Positions 1-10,028 of a stretch of DNA of 64,000 bases are shown here, one piece after another. This DNA comes from Xylophilus sp. Leaf220. GTDB lineage: Bacteria > Pseudomonadota > Gammaproteobacteria > Burkholderiales > Burkholderiaceae_C. The notes under the pieces are model-generated. The model saw only the letters and a program-made list of their open reading frames with translations, ran no database searches and had not been told where the DNA came from. A program made the position numbers and the translations under genes. The first letter of the stretch is position 1; each line of letters starts with the position of its first letter. The stretch covers positions 90,399 to 154,398 of the forward strand of contig NZ_LMKO01000024.1 of NCBI RefSeq assembly GCF_001421705.1, written 5' to 3'.

Positions 1-2236
1 CGAACCGATAGGCCCCGTCCCAATCCGCCATGGGCGGCCACTGCCGCCCCGCCTCGATCCGCGAGGCATAAAGGCTGCGCAACGCCGGCCCGACCGGCTG
101 CACCGCGAGCAAGGCGGCGGCATCGTCCCAGCGGCATTCCCTATATGCGCGCAGCATGTCCGGCCAAGTGTCGTTCTCGGGCACCTCGGCCATCGGCATG
201 TAGACCGTGACCGCCTGCTGCCGCCCCCGGACCACCACCCGGTCCAGTTCCCGCCAGGCGCAAAGGTCGGCCGACTGCGCATGGGCCCGGTCGCCCACCA
301 CGACCTGCACGCCGTACAACTTCGACAGACTCTCCAGCCGCGCACCCAGGTTCACCGCGTCGCCGATCACGGTGTAGCTGCGACGGGTGTAGGAGCCCAT
401 GTCGCCGACGCACATGGTGCCGGTGTTGATGCCGATCCCGATACCGATCTCAGGCAGGCCGCGCTGGCGGTGTTCGGCGTTCAGCACCTTCAGCTCCTCC
501 ACCATGTCCAACGCGGCCGCCACGGCCAGCCGGGCGTGGTGGGGTGTTTCCAGCGGGGCGCCCCAGAAGGCCATCACGCAGTCGCCCATGTATTTGTCGA
601 TGGTGCCGCGGTGCTTGCGGATGATGCGGGTCAGGCGACTGAAGACGGTGTTGAGCAGCGCCTGCAGGGCCAGCGGCTCCATCTGCTCCGACAGGGCGGT
701 GAAGCCGCGCATGTCGCAGAACATCACCGTCATCTCGCGGTTGATCGCCTGCATGCTGTAACTCTCGGGGTCCTTCACCATCTCGCGGACCAATTCGCGC
801 GGCACGTAGTTGCCGAACAGGCGGGCCAGTTGGCGACGGGAGCGGCTTTCCACGAAATAGCCGTAGCCGATGTTGAGCGCGAAGGCCGCGATCACCATGA
901 TGAGCTGCGCGGCGACCGGCATGACCAGGCCGTGCGCACGGTAAAACCAGAAGTTCAGCGCGGCCAGCACCGCCGCGACGGCGACGGTCAACAGGCTGCC
1001 CGACACCACCGACAGAAACGGCAGCGCCAGCGCCAGCAGCAGGCCGGCCAGCAGCAGAGCGGCGGCGTCGTAGCCGTTGGCGTAGTCGGGGCGGATCAAG
1101 CTACGGCCGTCGAGCCAGCCCGAGATGACGTTGGCGTGCGTCTCGACGCCGGGGTAGGTTTCGCCGACCGGCGTGACCCGCAGGTCGAGCAGGCCGGGCG
1201 CGGTGGAGCCGAGCAGCGCGATCTTGCCCTGCAGGGAGCCGGCCGGCAGCTGGCCCTTCAGCACGGCAGAGGCGGAGACGTAGCTGAACGATCCGCCGCG
1301 GGCGCCCCCCGGGCCGCGGTACGGCACCAGGGTGGAGGCGTTGGCATCGACCCGCACCGGCAGCAGGGCGCTCGGCGTCTGCAGCAGCAGCTTCTCGATC
1401 ACCCGCAGCCCGCCCTCGCCTTCGGGCGCCGGCACGAGCACCGGCAGCAGGTCGGCCCGGCCGTGGACCATGCGGAACATCGCCATCGCCAGGGATTCGT
1501 AGTAGTGGCCCTGGTACTGGGCGATGACCGGCACGCTGCGCACCACGCCGTCGGCGTCGGTGATCGAGTTGAAGAAGCCCGCCAGCGGCACGGCCGACAC
1601 CAGGCCTTCCAGGTTGGCGCCGTAGCCGTTCCAGCCGTAGGCCTGCAGCGGCGGCACGACCGGGCCCTGGCCGCGGGCCAGGGCGGCGAAATCGGCGCCG
1701 CGCAGGACCGGTGCGGGCAGCACGCCCTTGGTCCGGCCCTCCCGGTCGCTGGTGAAGTAATAGCCGAGCACGGCGGGGCGGTCGACCAGCGACCGGGCGA
1801 AGCGGCCGTCGTAGTCGAGCACCGGCTCCAACTGGCGCAGGCTCTCGGCAAAACCCGGCTGGCCGCGCAAGGGCCCGTCGGCCAGACGGCGCAGGCTGTC
1901 CAGGCCCGAGCTCTGGTCCGCTTCCGAGAACAGTACGTCCATGCCGAGCACGGCCGCGTTCTGCCGATCGAACACCTCGTCGACCAGCTGGGCGAGCTTG
2001 TCGCGCCCCCAGGGCCAGTGGCCGATCTCGTCGAGGCTCCGCTCGTCGACGTCGACGATGACGATGCGCTCGTCGCGGGTGCCAGGCATGGTGGCGCGCA
2101 GCCGGATGTCGTAGAGGGCGGCGTCCAGCCGGTGGATCGGCGCCCACTCGGTGCCGAGCGCCGCGTGCCACAGGGCCAGCAGCACCGGCAGCAGGGTGAC
2201 GGCGATGCGCGGGCCGTGGCGGCGCAGGAAGTTCAT
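1..2236 (-). CDS. CHASE2-domain class III adenylate/guanylate cyclase (3' end outside window)
   Basis: The protein has about 745 residues in the window with no stop before position 1, so the C-terminus is missing. It starts with an N-terminal membrane anchor (residues ~10-25). A CHASE2 extracellular sensor follows (e.g. IVIVDVDERSLDEIGHWPWG), then a cluster of hydrophobic helices around nt 850-1050. The C-terminal class III cyclase domain shows MTVMFCDMRGFTALSEQ, KYMGDCVMAFWGAPL and INTGTMCVGDMGS, which carry the metal-binding aspartates. It should make cAMP (or cGMP) in response to an unknown periplasmic signal. It lies 37 bp after the FHA gene and ends the PP2C-FHA-cyclase operon seen here. 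A Ser/Thr kinase could lie beyond the left edge. Nucleotide specificity cannot be read safely. Confidence 0.9.
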   Translation of the reverse strand, partial: MNFLRRHGPRIAVTLLPVLLALWHAALGTEWAPIHRLDAALYDIRLRATMPGTRDERIVIVDVDERSLDEIGHWPWGRDKLAQLVDEVFDRQNAAVLGMDVLFSEADQSSGLDSLRRLADGPLRGQPGFAESLRQLEPVLDYDGRFARSLVDRPAVLGYYFTSDREGRTKGVLPAPVLRGADFAALARGQGPVVPPLQAYGWNGYGANLEGLVSAVPLAGFFNSITDADGVVRSVPVIAQYQGHYYESLAMAMFRMVHGRADLLPVLVPAPEGEGGLRVIEKLLLQTPSALLPVRVDANASTLVPYRGPGGARGGSFSYVSASAVLKGQLPAGSLQGKIALLGSTAPGLLDLRVTPVGETYPGVETHANVISGWLDGRSLIRPDYANGYDAAALLLAGLLLALALPFLSVVSGSLLTVAVAAVLAALNFWFYRAHGLVMPVAAQLIMVIAAFALNIGYGYFVESRSRRQLARLFGNYVPRELVREMVKDPESYSMQAINREMTVMFCDMRGFTALSEQMEPLALQALLNTVFSRLTRIIRKHRGTIDKYMGDCVMAFWGAPLETPHHARLAVAAALDMVEELKVLNAEHRQRGLPEIGIGIGINTGTMCVGDMGSYTRRSYTVIGDAVNLGARLESLSKLYGVQVVVGDRAHAQSADLCAWRELDRVVVRGRQQAVTVYMPMAEVPENDTWPDMLRAYRECRWDDAAALLAVQPVGPALRSLYASRIEAGRQWPPMADWDGAYRF

Positions 2237-2273
2237 GCGTCCGGCGGGTTCGCCACGGCGGCCGCTGGCCGGC

Positions 2274-2975
2274 TCAGGCCGCCTGGTCGAACTGCATGCG
2301 GATGCCCGCCAGCTCGATCAGGTCGCCCGGGCGCAGCATCACCGGTGCATGGCGGGCGCTCACGCCGTTGACGAAAGGCATCGCGTCGCCCTCGACATAG
2401 GTGAGCGTGAAGCCCTGCGGCCGGCGGGTGATGGCCGCCACCCCCACGCCCGACTTGCCGATGGTGGTGACCACCTTGTGCAGATCGACCGACCGGCCGG
2501 CGGCCGCACCCGACAGGATGCGGATGGCCGCCGGCCGCACCGAGGCGGCGACGGTGTCGGGCGCCATGGCGGTCTCGGCGAACAGCGGGATGCCGGCCAG
2601 GGCCGCGTCGCGCTCGGCATCGACGGCGGCCTGCACTGCGGCCGCGTCGGCGGCGACCGAGCGGCGCGCGGAGACCGAACTGCCCGCTTCCTGGTCGAAG
2701 GTGAGCTTCAGGCGGCCGATCTCGATCACGTCGCCATGCTTCAGGACATGCTTGAGCACCAGGACACCGTTGACCGCGGTGCCGTTGACGCTCTGCAGGT
2801 CTTCGACGGCGGCCTGCCCGTCGGGGGCCAGGTGCAGAACCGCATGCTCGCCGCTCACCACCAGGCTGTCGACGACGATGTCGCTGTAGGGCCGGCGGCC
2901 GATGGTGGTACGGTCCTTGACCAGCGCGACCTCCCGGATCGTGATTCCCTCTAGGGACAACAACAGCTTGGCCAT
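2274..2975 (-). CDS. FHA-domain protein with two FHA modules
   Basis: The 233-aa protein begins MAKLLLSLEG. A canonical forkhead-associated phosphothreonine-binding domain covers residues ~2-95, with GRRPYSDIVVD, the SGEH Ser/His pair and SVNGTAVNG. A second, degenerate FHA-like module covers ~140-233 (TTIGKSGVG, then FVNGVSARHAP and RPGDLIELAGIRMQF). The region between them is Ala-rich. It probably reads threonine phosphorylation that the neighbouring PP2C enzyme removes. It sits 29 bp after the phosphatase and 37 bp before the cyclase, so co-transcription is likely. Confidence 0.9.
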   Translation of the reverse strand: MAKLLLSLEGITIREVALVKDRTTIGRRPYSDIVVDSLVVSGEHAVLHLAPDGQAAVEDLQSVNGTAVNGVLVLKHVLKHGDVIEIGRLKLTFDQEAGSSVSARRSVAADAAAVQAAVDAERDAALAGIPLFAETAMAPDTVAASVRPAAIRILSGAAAGRSVDLHKVVTTIGKSGVGVAAITRRPQGFTLTYVEGDAMPFVNGVSARHAPVMLRPGDLIELAGIRMQFDQAA

Positions 2976-3004
2976 GCCGATTCCTGCTCCGGTTCTTATT
3001 TTCG

Positions 3005-3823
3005 CTAGCTGCCGCGCGGCGAGAGACCCAGCAGGCGCGCCCAGCGCCCGCGTGTGGGAGAGGCGCCCTCGGCCTGTGCCAACAGTACGCTGACATTATC
3101 GCGCCCGCCCGCCGCATTGGCGGCGTCGACGAGGGCCGTAGCGGTGTTGCCCATCGACATTCCGGCGCCCAGGAGGGCCGCGATCTCGGGGTCGCCGAGC
3201 ATGTCGGTCAGGCCGTCGGAGCAGATCAGGTAGCGGTCGCCCGGCTGGGGCGTGTGCTCGGCCACGTCCAGCTGTGCGCCGGTTTCCACTCCCAGGGCCC
3301 GTGTCACCAGGTTGCGATACGGCACCGAACTGGCCTGCGCCGGGCTGACCAGCCCGGCGTCGATATGCTCCTGCAGCACCGAGTGATCGCGTGTCAGACG
3401 CTCCAGATGACCGGCCCGCAGGCGATAGCAGCGCGAGTCGCCGATGTGACCCAGCATGATCCGATCGGGCAGGAACACGCCGAAAACCAGGGTGGTGCCC
3501 ATGCCGCGGAAGGCGGGCTGCGCTTGCGCCGCTTCCAGGATCGCGCGGTTGGCGTCCTCGGCACAGCCCTCCATCGCGCGGCGCAGTTCGCGGGGCGTGG
3601 CCCCATGGCCACCGCCGTGCGACCGGAGCCAGGCACCGAATTCGCGCTGCACGAAATCGGTGGCGATGCCGCTGGCCACCTCGCCGGCGTTGTAGCCGCC
3701 CATGCCGTCGGCCAGAACCGCCAGGCCCAGGGCTGCGTCGTGGACGACCGTGTCTTCGTTGTTGTCCCGCACGCGGCCGGTGTCGCTCAGGGCATGGAAC
3801 TCGTAATGCATGGAAGGCGGCAA
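3005..3823 (-). CDS. PP2C-family serine/threonine protein phosphatase (Stp1/PppA type)
   Basis: A PPM/PP2C phosphatase of 272 aa, about the usual bacterial length. Metal-binding motifs are visible: RDNNED near residue 19, LADGMGGYNAGEVAS, GHIGDSRCYRL, and CSDGLTDML with GGRDNVSVLLA at the C-terminus. It dephosphorylates Ser/Thr residues using Mn/Mg. Translation may start at the ATG at 3823 or four codons later (MHYEFHAL). It is first in a minus-strand operon with the FHA protein and the cyclase, a typical partner set for Hanks-type kinase signalling. No kinase gene is visible in the window. Confidence 0.93.
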   Translation of the reverse strand: MPPSMHYEFHALSDTGRVRDNNEDTVVHDAALGLAVLADGMGGYNAGEVASGIATDFVQREFGAWLRSHGGGHGATPRELRRAMEGCAEDANRAILEAAQAQPAFRGMGTTLVFGVFLPDRIMLGHIGDSRCYRLRAGHLERLTRDHSVLQEHIDAGLVSPAQASSVPYRNLVTRALGVETGAQLDVAEHTPQPGDRYLICSDGLTDMLGDPEIAALLGAGMSMGNTATALVDAANAAGGRDNVSVLLAQAEGASPTRGRWARLLGLSPRGS

Positions 3824-3997
3824 TCGCGGTCGGCGGGGAAAAGGTCCCGCAGGGACCGGCTGGCCGCGGATGATAGAGCAGGCGGCAATGCCCCCAGGCC
3901 CGGATGACGGCGCAGGCAGGGGGATGCGACGGCCCCGTGCCGCGCTCGTCGCCCGGCCGTGCCCGCCTCGCGGCGGTGCAGGCCGGGCCCTGGAGCG

Positions 3998-4699
3998 TCA
4001 GTGCGTCGCGTGGCGCGCCGCATGGCGCCGCGCGGCGCGGGCCTGCAACGACTTGCCCACCGCCACCACGAAGGCGGCGCCGATCGCGGCGGCCACGTAG
4101 TGCAGCCACGGGTTCGCGGCCAGGACGCCGCGCATCGAGACGTCGTTGACGATGGTCTCGCCGCCCACCCAGCCGATCAGGGCCGCGCCCAGCAGCACGA
4201 TGATCGGGAAACGCTCCATCAGCTTGATCATCAGCGTGCTGCCGAAGATCACCAGCGGGATGCTGATCGCCAGGCCCAGGATCAGCAGCGTGGTGTCGCC
4301 CTGCGCGGCGGCCGCCACGGCGATCACGTTGTCCAGGCTCATGACCAGGTCGGCGATCAGGATAGTGCGCACCGCGGCCATCAGGTTGCCGTATTCCTTG
4401 GATTCGCCGTCTTCTTCCTCTTCCTCGCCGAGCAACTGCACGCCGATCCAGAGCAGCAGGCAGCCGCCGACGATCTGCAGGTAGGGCAGCTCGAGCAGCT
4501 TGGCCGCGACGACGGTGAGCGCGATCCGCAGCACCACCGCGGCGCCCGAGCCCCACAGGACGGCCTGCTTCTGCTGGTGCGGCGGCAGCGAGCGGGCGGC
4601 CAGCGCGATCACCACCGCGTTGTCGCCCGACAGGATGATGTTGATCCAGACGATCTTGAGAAGACCGATCCAGAAATCGGGGCTGTGTAGAACTTCCAT
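3998..4699 (-). CDS. TerC/YjbE-family integral membrane protein
   Basis: The 233-aa polytopic protein has two TerC half-repeats. ILSGDNAVVIALAARSLP sits near the N-terminus and LIADLVMSLDNVIAVAAAA mid-protein. Both carry the conserved intramembrane acidic/Asn residues proposed to bind metal. An acidic loop (EEEEEDGESKE) and a basic C-terminal tail (RRHAARHATH) flank the helices. The family is linked to manganese or calcium export and tellurium resistance, but substrate cannot be assigned from sequence. The gene stands alone between sucD and the PP2C operon. I looked for a yybP-ykoY-like leader upstream and could not recognise one. Confidence 0.88.
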   Translation of the reverse strand: MEVLHSPDFWIGLLKIVWINIILSGDNAVVIALAARSLPPHQQKQAVLWGSGAAVVLRIALTVVAAKLLELPYLQIVGGCLLLWIGVQLLGEEEEEDGESKEYGNLMAAVRTILIADLVMSLDNVIAVAAAAQGDTTLLILGLAISIPLVIFGSTLMIKLMERFPIIVLLGAALIGWVGGETIVNDVSMRGVLAANPWLHYVAAAIGAAFVVAVGKSLQARAARRHAARHATH

Positions 4700-4727
4700 G
4701 CTGACTGGCTCCTGCTGTTATGAATGC

Positions 4728-4761
4728 AGAAGCGCCCCGGGAATATTCCAGGGGCGCTTCT
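4728..4761. terminator. Strong hairpin downstream of sucD
   Basis: A perfect 11-bp stem (AGAAGCGCCCC at 4728-4738 and GGGGCGCTTCT at 4751-4761) encloses a 12-nt loop that itself contains GGAATATTCC. It lies about 95 bp past the sucD stop and just upstream of the TerC-family gene, so it probably ends the sucCD transcript. There is no good U-tract on the minus strand. On the plus strand TATTTAT follows. Confidence 0.6.
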
Positions 4762-4855
4762 ATTTATGCAGCGGAGTGTAGCGGCACTGCGGGCCGGGCC
4801 GGTGCGTAGTATTGCGTACGCGCCGGCCGAGGGTGGCGCCGGTGCACCGTGCCGG

Positions 4856-5758
4856 TCAGGCGCGCTTGAGCAGGCCCTGCAGCAGCTTGCCCATCTCCGA
4901 CGGGTTGCGGGTGATGGTGAAGCCGCACTCTTCCATGACCGCCAGCTTGGCGTCGGCCGTGTCTTCGCCGCCCGAGATCAGCGCGCCGGCGTGGCCCATG
5001 CGCTTGCCGGGAGGGGCGGTGACGCCGGCGATGAAACCGACGATCGGCTTCTTCATGTTGTCCTTGCACCAGCGGGCGGCGTCCGCCTCGTCGGGTCCGC
5101 CGATCTCGCCGATCATGATGACCGCGTCGGTATCCGGATCGTCGTTGAACGCCTTCATCACGTCGATGTGCTTCAGGCCGTTGATCGGATCGCCACCGAT
5201 GCCGACGGCGCTCGACTGGCCGATGCCGAGTTCGGTCAACTGTGCGACGGCTTCGTAGGTCAGCGTGCCGGAGCGGCTCACCACGCCGATGCGGCCCTTC
5301 TTGTGGATGTGGCCGGGCATGATTCCGATCTTGATCTCGTCGGGCGTGATCAGGCCGGGGCAGTTCGGGCCCAGCAGCAGCGTCTTCTTGCCGCCCTTGG
5401 CTTCCTTGGCCTTCATCTTGTTGCGCACTTCGAGCATGTCGCGCACCGGGATGCCTTCGGTGATGCAGATCGCCAGGTCCAGGTCGGCTTCGACGGCTTC
5501 CCAGATCGCGGCGGCGGCGCCTGCGGGCGGCACGTAGATCACCGACACGGTGGCGCCGGTCTGCGACGCGGCTTCCTTGACCGAGGCGTAGATCGGGATG
5601 TTGAAGATCGACTCGCCGGCCTTCTTCGGGTTCACGCCGGCCACGAAGGCGTTCTTGCCGTTCGCGTATTCCTGGCACTTTTCCGTATGGAACTGGCCGG
5701 TCTTGCCGGTGATGCCCTGGGTGATGACCTTGGTGTCTTTGTTGATGTAGATCGACAT
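4856..5758 (-). CDS. sucD: Succinyl-CoA synthetase (ADP-forming) alpha subunit
   Basis: The 300-aa alpha subunit of succinate-CoA ligase interconverts succinyl-CoA and succinate with substrate-level ATP formation in the TCA cycle. The CoA-binding Rossmann region ([16 protein letters not shown]) is N-terminal. The active-site phosphohistidine is His256 in [17 protein letters not shown]. Relative to the E. coli enzyme there is a short Lys-rich insertion near residues 110-124 ([14 protein letters not shown]). It follows sucC by 12 bp, with the shared ribosome site GGAAC in the gap, so the subunits are co-translated. Confidence 0.97.
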   Translation of the reverse strand: MSIYINKDTKVITQGITGKTGQFHTEKCQEYANGKNAFVAGVNPKKAGESIFNIPIYASVKEAASQTGATVSVIYVPPAGAAAAIWEAVEADLDLAICITEGIPVRDMLEVRNKMKAKEAKGGKKTLLLGPNCPGLITPDEIKIGIMPGHIHKKGRIGVVSRSGTLTYEAVAQLTELGIGQSSAVGIGGDPINGLKHIDVMKAFNDDPDTDAVIMIGEIGGPDEADAARWCKDNMKKPIVGFIAGVTAPPGKRMGHAGALISGGEDTADAKLAVMEECGFTITRNPSEMGKLLQGLLKRA

Positions 5759-5770
5759 GACTTCAGTTCC

Positions 5771-6937
<1,167 letters not shown>

Positions 6938-7143
6938 GAGGGTTCTCTCAGGAGAAAAAGAGGGGAGGCAGACCCGGCGGCCGAGGGAAAAGTGCGAAAT
7001 CTGTGCTGGCAGCGGGCATGGGACACAGCGGGGCCGACTGTATCATGGGCGTTTTCCCGTAGTTGCCGAGCGCCTCGGCAGCGCCGTGCCCGCCCGGGGC
7101 CCGCGCCCCTTCCCCCTCCCACGACAGCCAGGACACCCTTCCC

Positions 7144-8067
7144 ATGCCCCAGGTCTTCATCGATGGCGAAGCCGGCACCACCGGCCTCCAGATCCGCGAA
7201 CGTCTCCAGCTGATGCCCGAGATCACCCTGGCCAGCATCGACCCGGCCCGCCGCAAGGATCCCGAGGCCAAGCGGGCGCTGCTGGCGCAGGTCGACCTGG
7301 TGGTGCTGTGCCTGCACGACGACGCCGCCCGCGAGACGGTGGCGCTGGTCGACTCGCTCGACGGCCGCCGGCCGAAGATCATCGACGCCTCGACCGCCCA
7401 CCGCACCGCGCCGGGCTGGGCCTACGGCTTTCCCGAACTGGACGCGGGCCAGGCCGCGGCCGTCGCCGCCGCCGACCGGGTGGCCAACCCCGGCTGCTAC
7501 GCCACCGGCGCGATCGCCCTGGTACGGCCGCTGGTCGATGCTGGCCTGCTGCCAGCCGACTTCCCCGTCGCCCTGCCCTCGGTCAGCGGCTACTCCGGCG
7601 GCGGCCGGGCGATGATCGAAGCCTACGAGGCCGGCCAGGCCGCGGCCTTCGAGCTGTACGCGCTCGGACTGAAGCACAAGCACATCCCCGAGATCATGGC
7701 CTACACCGGCCTGACCCGCCGCCCGGTCTTCGTCCCGTCGGTGGGCAATTTCCGGCAGGGCATGCTGGTGCAGCTGCCGCTGCACCTGGACCTGCTGCCC
7801 GGCGCGCCCCGCGCCGCCGACCTGCACGCCGCGCTGGCCGCGCACTATGCCAGGAGCAACACGCCCGAGCAGTTCGTGAAGGTGCTGCCCGTCACCGACG
7901 ACGGCAAGCTGGAGCCCGAAGCCCTCAACGACACCAACCAGCTCGAGATCCGGGTGTACCCGAACGACGACCACCACCATGCGGTGCTGGTCGCGCGCCT
8001 GGACAACCTGGGCAAGGGCGCCAGCGGCGCGGCGGTGCAGAACCTGAAGCTGATGCTGGGCCTGTAG
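7144..8067 (+). CDS. argC: N-acetyl-gamma-glutamyl-phosphate reductase, short (type 2) form
   Basis: The 307-aa enzyme performs the NADPH-dependent reduction of N-acetylglutamyl-phosphate in arginine biosynthesis. [21 protein letters not shown] is the dinucleotide-binding start. The catalytic Cys118 sits in [12 protein letters not shown], and [18 protein letters not shown] follows. The ATG at 7144 fits the family N-terminus. An in-frame ATG at 7063 would add 27 unconserved residues. It converges with the membrane-protein gene at 8081 with only 13 bp between stops. Confidence 0.95.
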   Translation: MPQVFIDGEAGTTGLQIRERLQLMPEITLASIDPARRKDPEAKRALLAQVDLVVLCLHDDAARETVALVDSLDGRRPKIIDASTAHRTAPGWAYGFPELDAGQAAAVAAADRVANPGCYATGAIALVRPLVDAGLLPADFPVALPSVSGYSGGGRAMIEAYEAGQAAAFELYALGLKHKHIPEIMAYTGLTRRPVFVPSVGNFRQGMLVQLPLHLDLLPGAPRAADLHAALAAHYARSNTPEQFVKVLPVTDDGKLEPEALNDTNQLEIRVYPNDDHHHAVLVARLDNLGKGASGAAVQNLKLMLGL

Positions 8068-8080
8068 CGCGGGCCTGCGG

Positions 8081-9907
8081 TCAGGGCAGCGACATGCCGC
8101 GATGTCCCGCGATGTAACTTGCCGCCGGCAGAAGGGCGCAGTCGCGGCGGAAATCGAAAGCCGGCTTCTGTAAGAGAGTCCTGACGGTCCGCCACCAGGT
8201 GGGGAACACGACCTGGATCTCGCTTACCCCTTCGCTCAGGCGCACCTGCAGTCGTGGATCGCTACAAGTCCGTACGACGGGGGCTTTTATCCATTCTTGA
8301 GAACCCGCTGGCCGGATGCGTACCGCCATACCCGGTGCCGCAAACACGCCAAGCGACACCAAAGACGCAGTCGGACATCCCACCTGCCAGTGCCCACGGC
8401 TACGTTCTTGCGGTTTTGCCATATCGGTTTGCAGTACTTGGCAGTTCTTCAGCCCAGACGACCTCGCGTGGTCGAGCGTTTGCCGAAGGACTGCCTGGAT
8501 GTCGTCCAGCGGGGTCCAGTCCACTAATGGGAAGAACTCCCCCATGGCCAGATAGTCGCTTTTCAAATCGTCATGCAAGCGCTGCGCGGTCATCCACTCG
8601 TAGCGAATACTGTCCCGCCCTACTTTCGGCCCTGCAGTCACGGACAGCAGCGCGATGGCGAGGCATCCCACTGCGGTGCGACCGTCAGGCATTGAAAAAA
8701 AACGCCAGCGCCTCGCATATTCGAGTCCAGCACCCAACGCCATGCAGACGCACAGCGTCAGCACCACAGTCTCATATGCCAGCAATCTGTACGTAAATTG
8801 CAGATAGATCGCGCCGGGCACGTATTCGTAGAAGCTGAACGCGTATCGGGTCTGCAGCCATGCCATGGCACCGAGCACGGCCAAGAGAAAAACGCCAACG
8901 GATCTCCACTCGGCGTTCCGAAAACGGACAATGCACAGACCGACAAACACTGGTAGCAGGAAGAGAAGTACCGGATCCATCTGCACGGTGATGTAGGTCC
9001 ACTCGTTCCCCCAGATCCAGTCCTGGTTCCAGAAGAATATTTCCCCAGGCAGATTGTTGGTCATCGGGGTGTAGCGCGGATGACGCACCAGTTCCTCGAT
9101 CCGGTTGAAGCGACCCATGGCCACCATCGGCAACACGAACGGCGCCATCAACAACGCGCATACGGCTGCGCTGGCGATGCCCGGCCGGATCCAGCCAAAC
9201 GCAGCACGTCGCCAGCGCCATGCGGCTACGACGGCAGCGATCACCAACGGGAACAGCGCGAAGGCGCCCAGGGTGCTATGCGACAGCACCAGCACTGCCA
9301 ACACTGCGCCGATCCAGACCGGCCATCGTCCGTCCGCAATCAGCACCAGACACCCTGCGAATAACCATGGCAAAACCGCCATGGCAGAAAACTCGGCGAA
9401 GGCCCCGCGTACCAGCCAGTCGGTAAACGCATAGTTCGACGACAGGAAAAGGGCACCACCGAGGAGCCACAACCAGGGGTGCCGCTTCTGCAGGAGCTGC
9501 CGCAGGCAAAAGCACATGCCGCAAAAGCCGATGACCATCCATATCCACGTCGACACGACCAGCGCTGCCTTGACGCTGCCAGCGAGGGCCAGGACCGCCG
9601 CCGACGTGTACATGAACGTCTTGTGATAGAGCGCAGGCAGCGGCGAGCCATGGCCGAATTGCTGTGCCGTGGACCAGACAGGTAGAAGATGCCCCAGCCG
9701 CCATTGCTCCAATACTGCGGCCATGCGCATCACCGGCGCCGTTCCATCATGGTTGGACGGCCATCCCGGATGTGCCATCACCGGCAGCAGCATCAGCAGC
9801 GACCACAGGCACCCTGCCAACAAGCAGAGCCAGAACCACTTGCTTCGCAGAAAATGAACTGGCTTTGGCGTCTTCCCAAAAGACGATTGAGTGACGGCAA
9901 CGGTCAT
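8081..9907 (-). CDS. Large polytopic membrane protein, PTPS-related / GT-C-like
   Basis: The 608-aa protein has about 11-12 hydrophobic segments. One N-terminal helix is followed by a long loop with NHDGTAPVMRMAAVLEQWR, WSTAQQFGHGSPLPALYHK and later LVRGAFAEFSAMAVLPW. This pattern resembles the 6-pyruvoyl-tetrahydropterin-synthase-related membrane domain and GT-C glycosyltransferases that use lipid-linked sugars. The C-terminal ~150 residues look soluble. The coding sequence is visibly less GC-rich than its neighbours, with many A/T third positions, and it splits argC from argE. That suggests recent acquisition. Substrate unknown. Confidence 0.8.
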   Translation of the reverse strand: MTVAVTQSSFGKTPKPVHFLRSKWFWLCLLAGCLWSLLMLLPVMAHPGWPSNHDGTAPVMRMAAVLEQWRLGHLLPVWSTAQQFGHGSPLPALYHKTFMYTSAAVLALAGSVKAALVVSTWIWMVIGFCGMCFCLRQLLQKRHPWLWLLGGALFLSSNYAFTDWLVRGAFAEFSAMAVLPWLFAGCLVLIADGRWPVWIGAVLAVLVLSHSTLGAFALFPLVIAAVVAAWRWRRAAFGWIRPGIASAAVCALLMAPFVLPMVAMGRFNRIEELVRHPRYTPMTNNLPGEIFFWNQDWIWGNEWTYITVQMDPVLLFLLPVFVGLCIVRFRNAEWRSVGVFLLAVLGAMAWLQTRYAFSFYEYVPGAIYLQFTYRLLAYETVVLTLCVCMALGAGLEYARRWRFFSMPDGRTAVGCLAIALLSVTAGPKVGRDSIRYEWMTAQRLHDDLKSDYLAMGEFFPLVDWTPLDDIQAVLRQTLDHARSSGLKNCQVLQTDMAKPQERSRGHWQVGCPTASLVSLGVFAAPGMAVRIRPAGSQEWIKAPVVRTCSDPRLQVRLSEGVSEIQVVFPTWWRTVRTLLQKPAFDFRRDCALLPAASYIAGHRGMSLP

Positions 9908-10028
9908 GATCTAAAAGCGGCGCACCGTGCGCCTTGGTCCAACTGAAGTACAGGTGCCGCCTGGCGGACCTCGGTCGCAACCTACGGACGCATCGCGAGA
10001 GGCGGGGGTTCTCTGCGTTCGGCGATGT

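Noticed and set aside
281-2371. 696-aa open frame on the plus strand
   Set aside because: Antisense shadow of the CHASE2 cyclase gene; composition rich in His, Arg, Gly and Val with no domain, while the minus strand encodes a clear cyclase.
4700-4790. Possible manganese (yybP-ykoY) riboswitch before the TerC-family gene
   Set aside because: I looked for the conserved internal-loop sequences and found only the long terminator-like hairpin.
8254-8796. Plus-strand open frames within the low-GC gene (also 9105-9434)
   Set aside because: Shadows of the 608-aa membrane-protein gene; no domain and no ribosome site.
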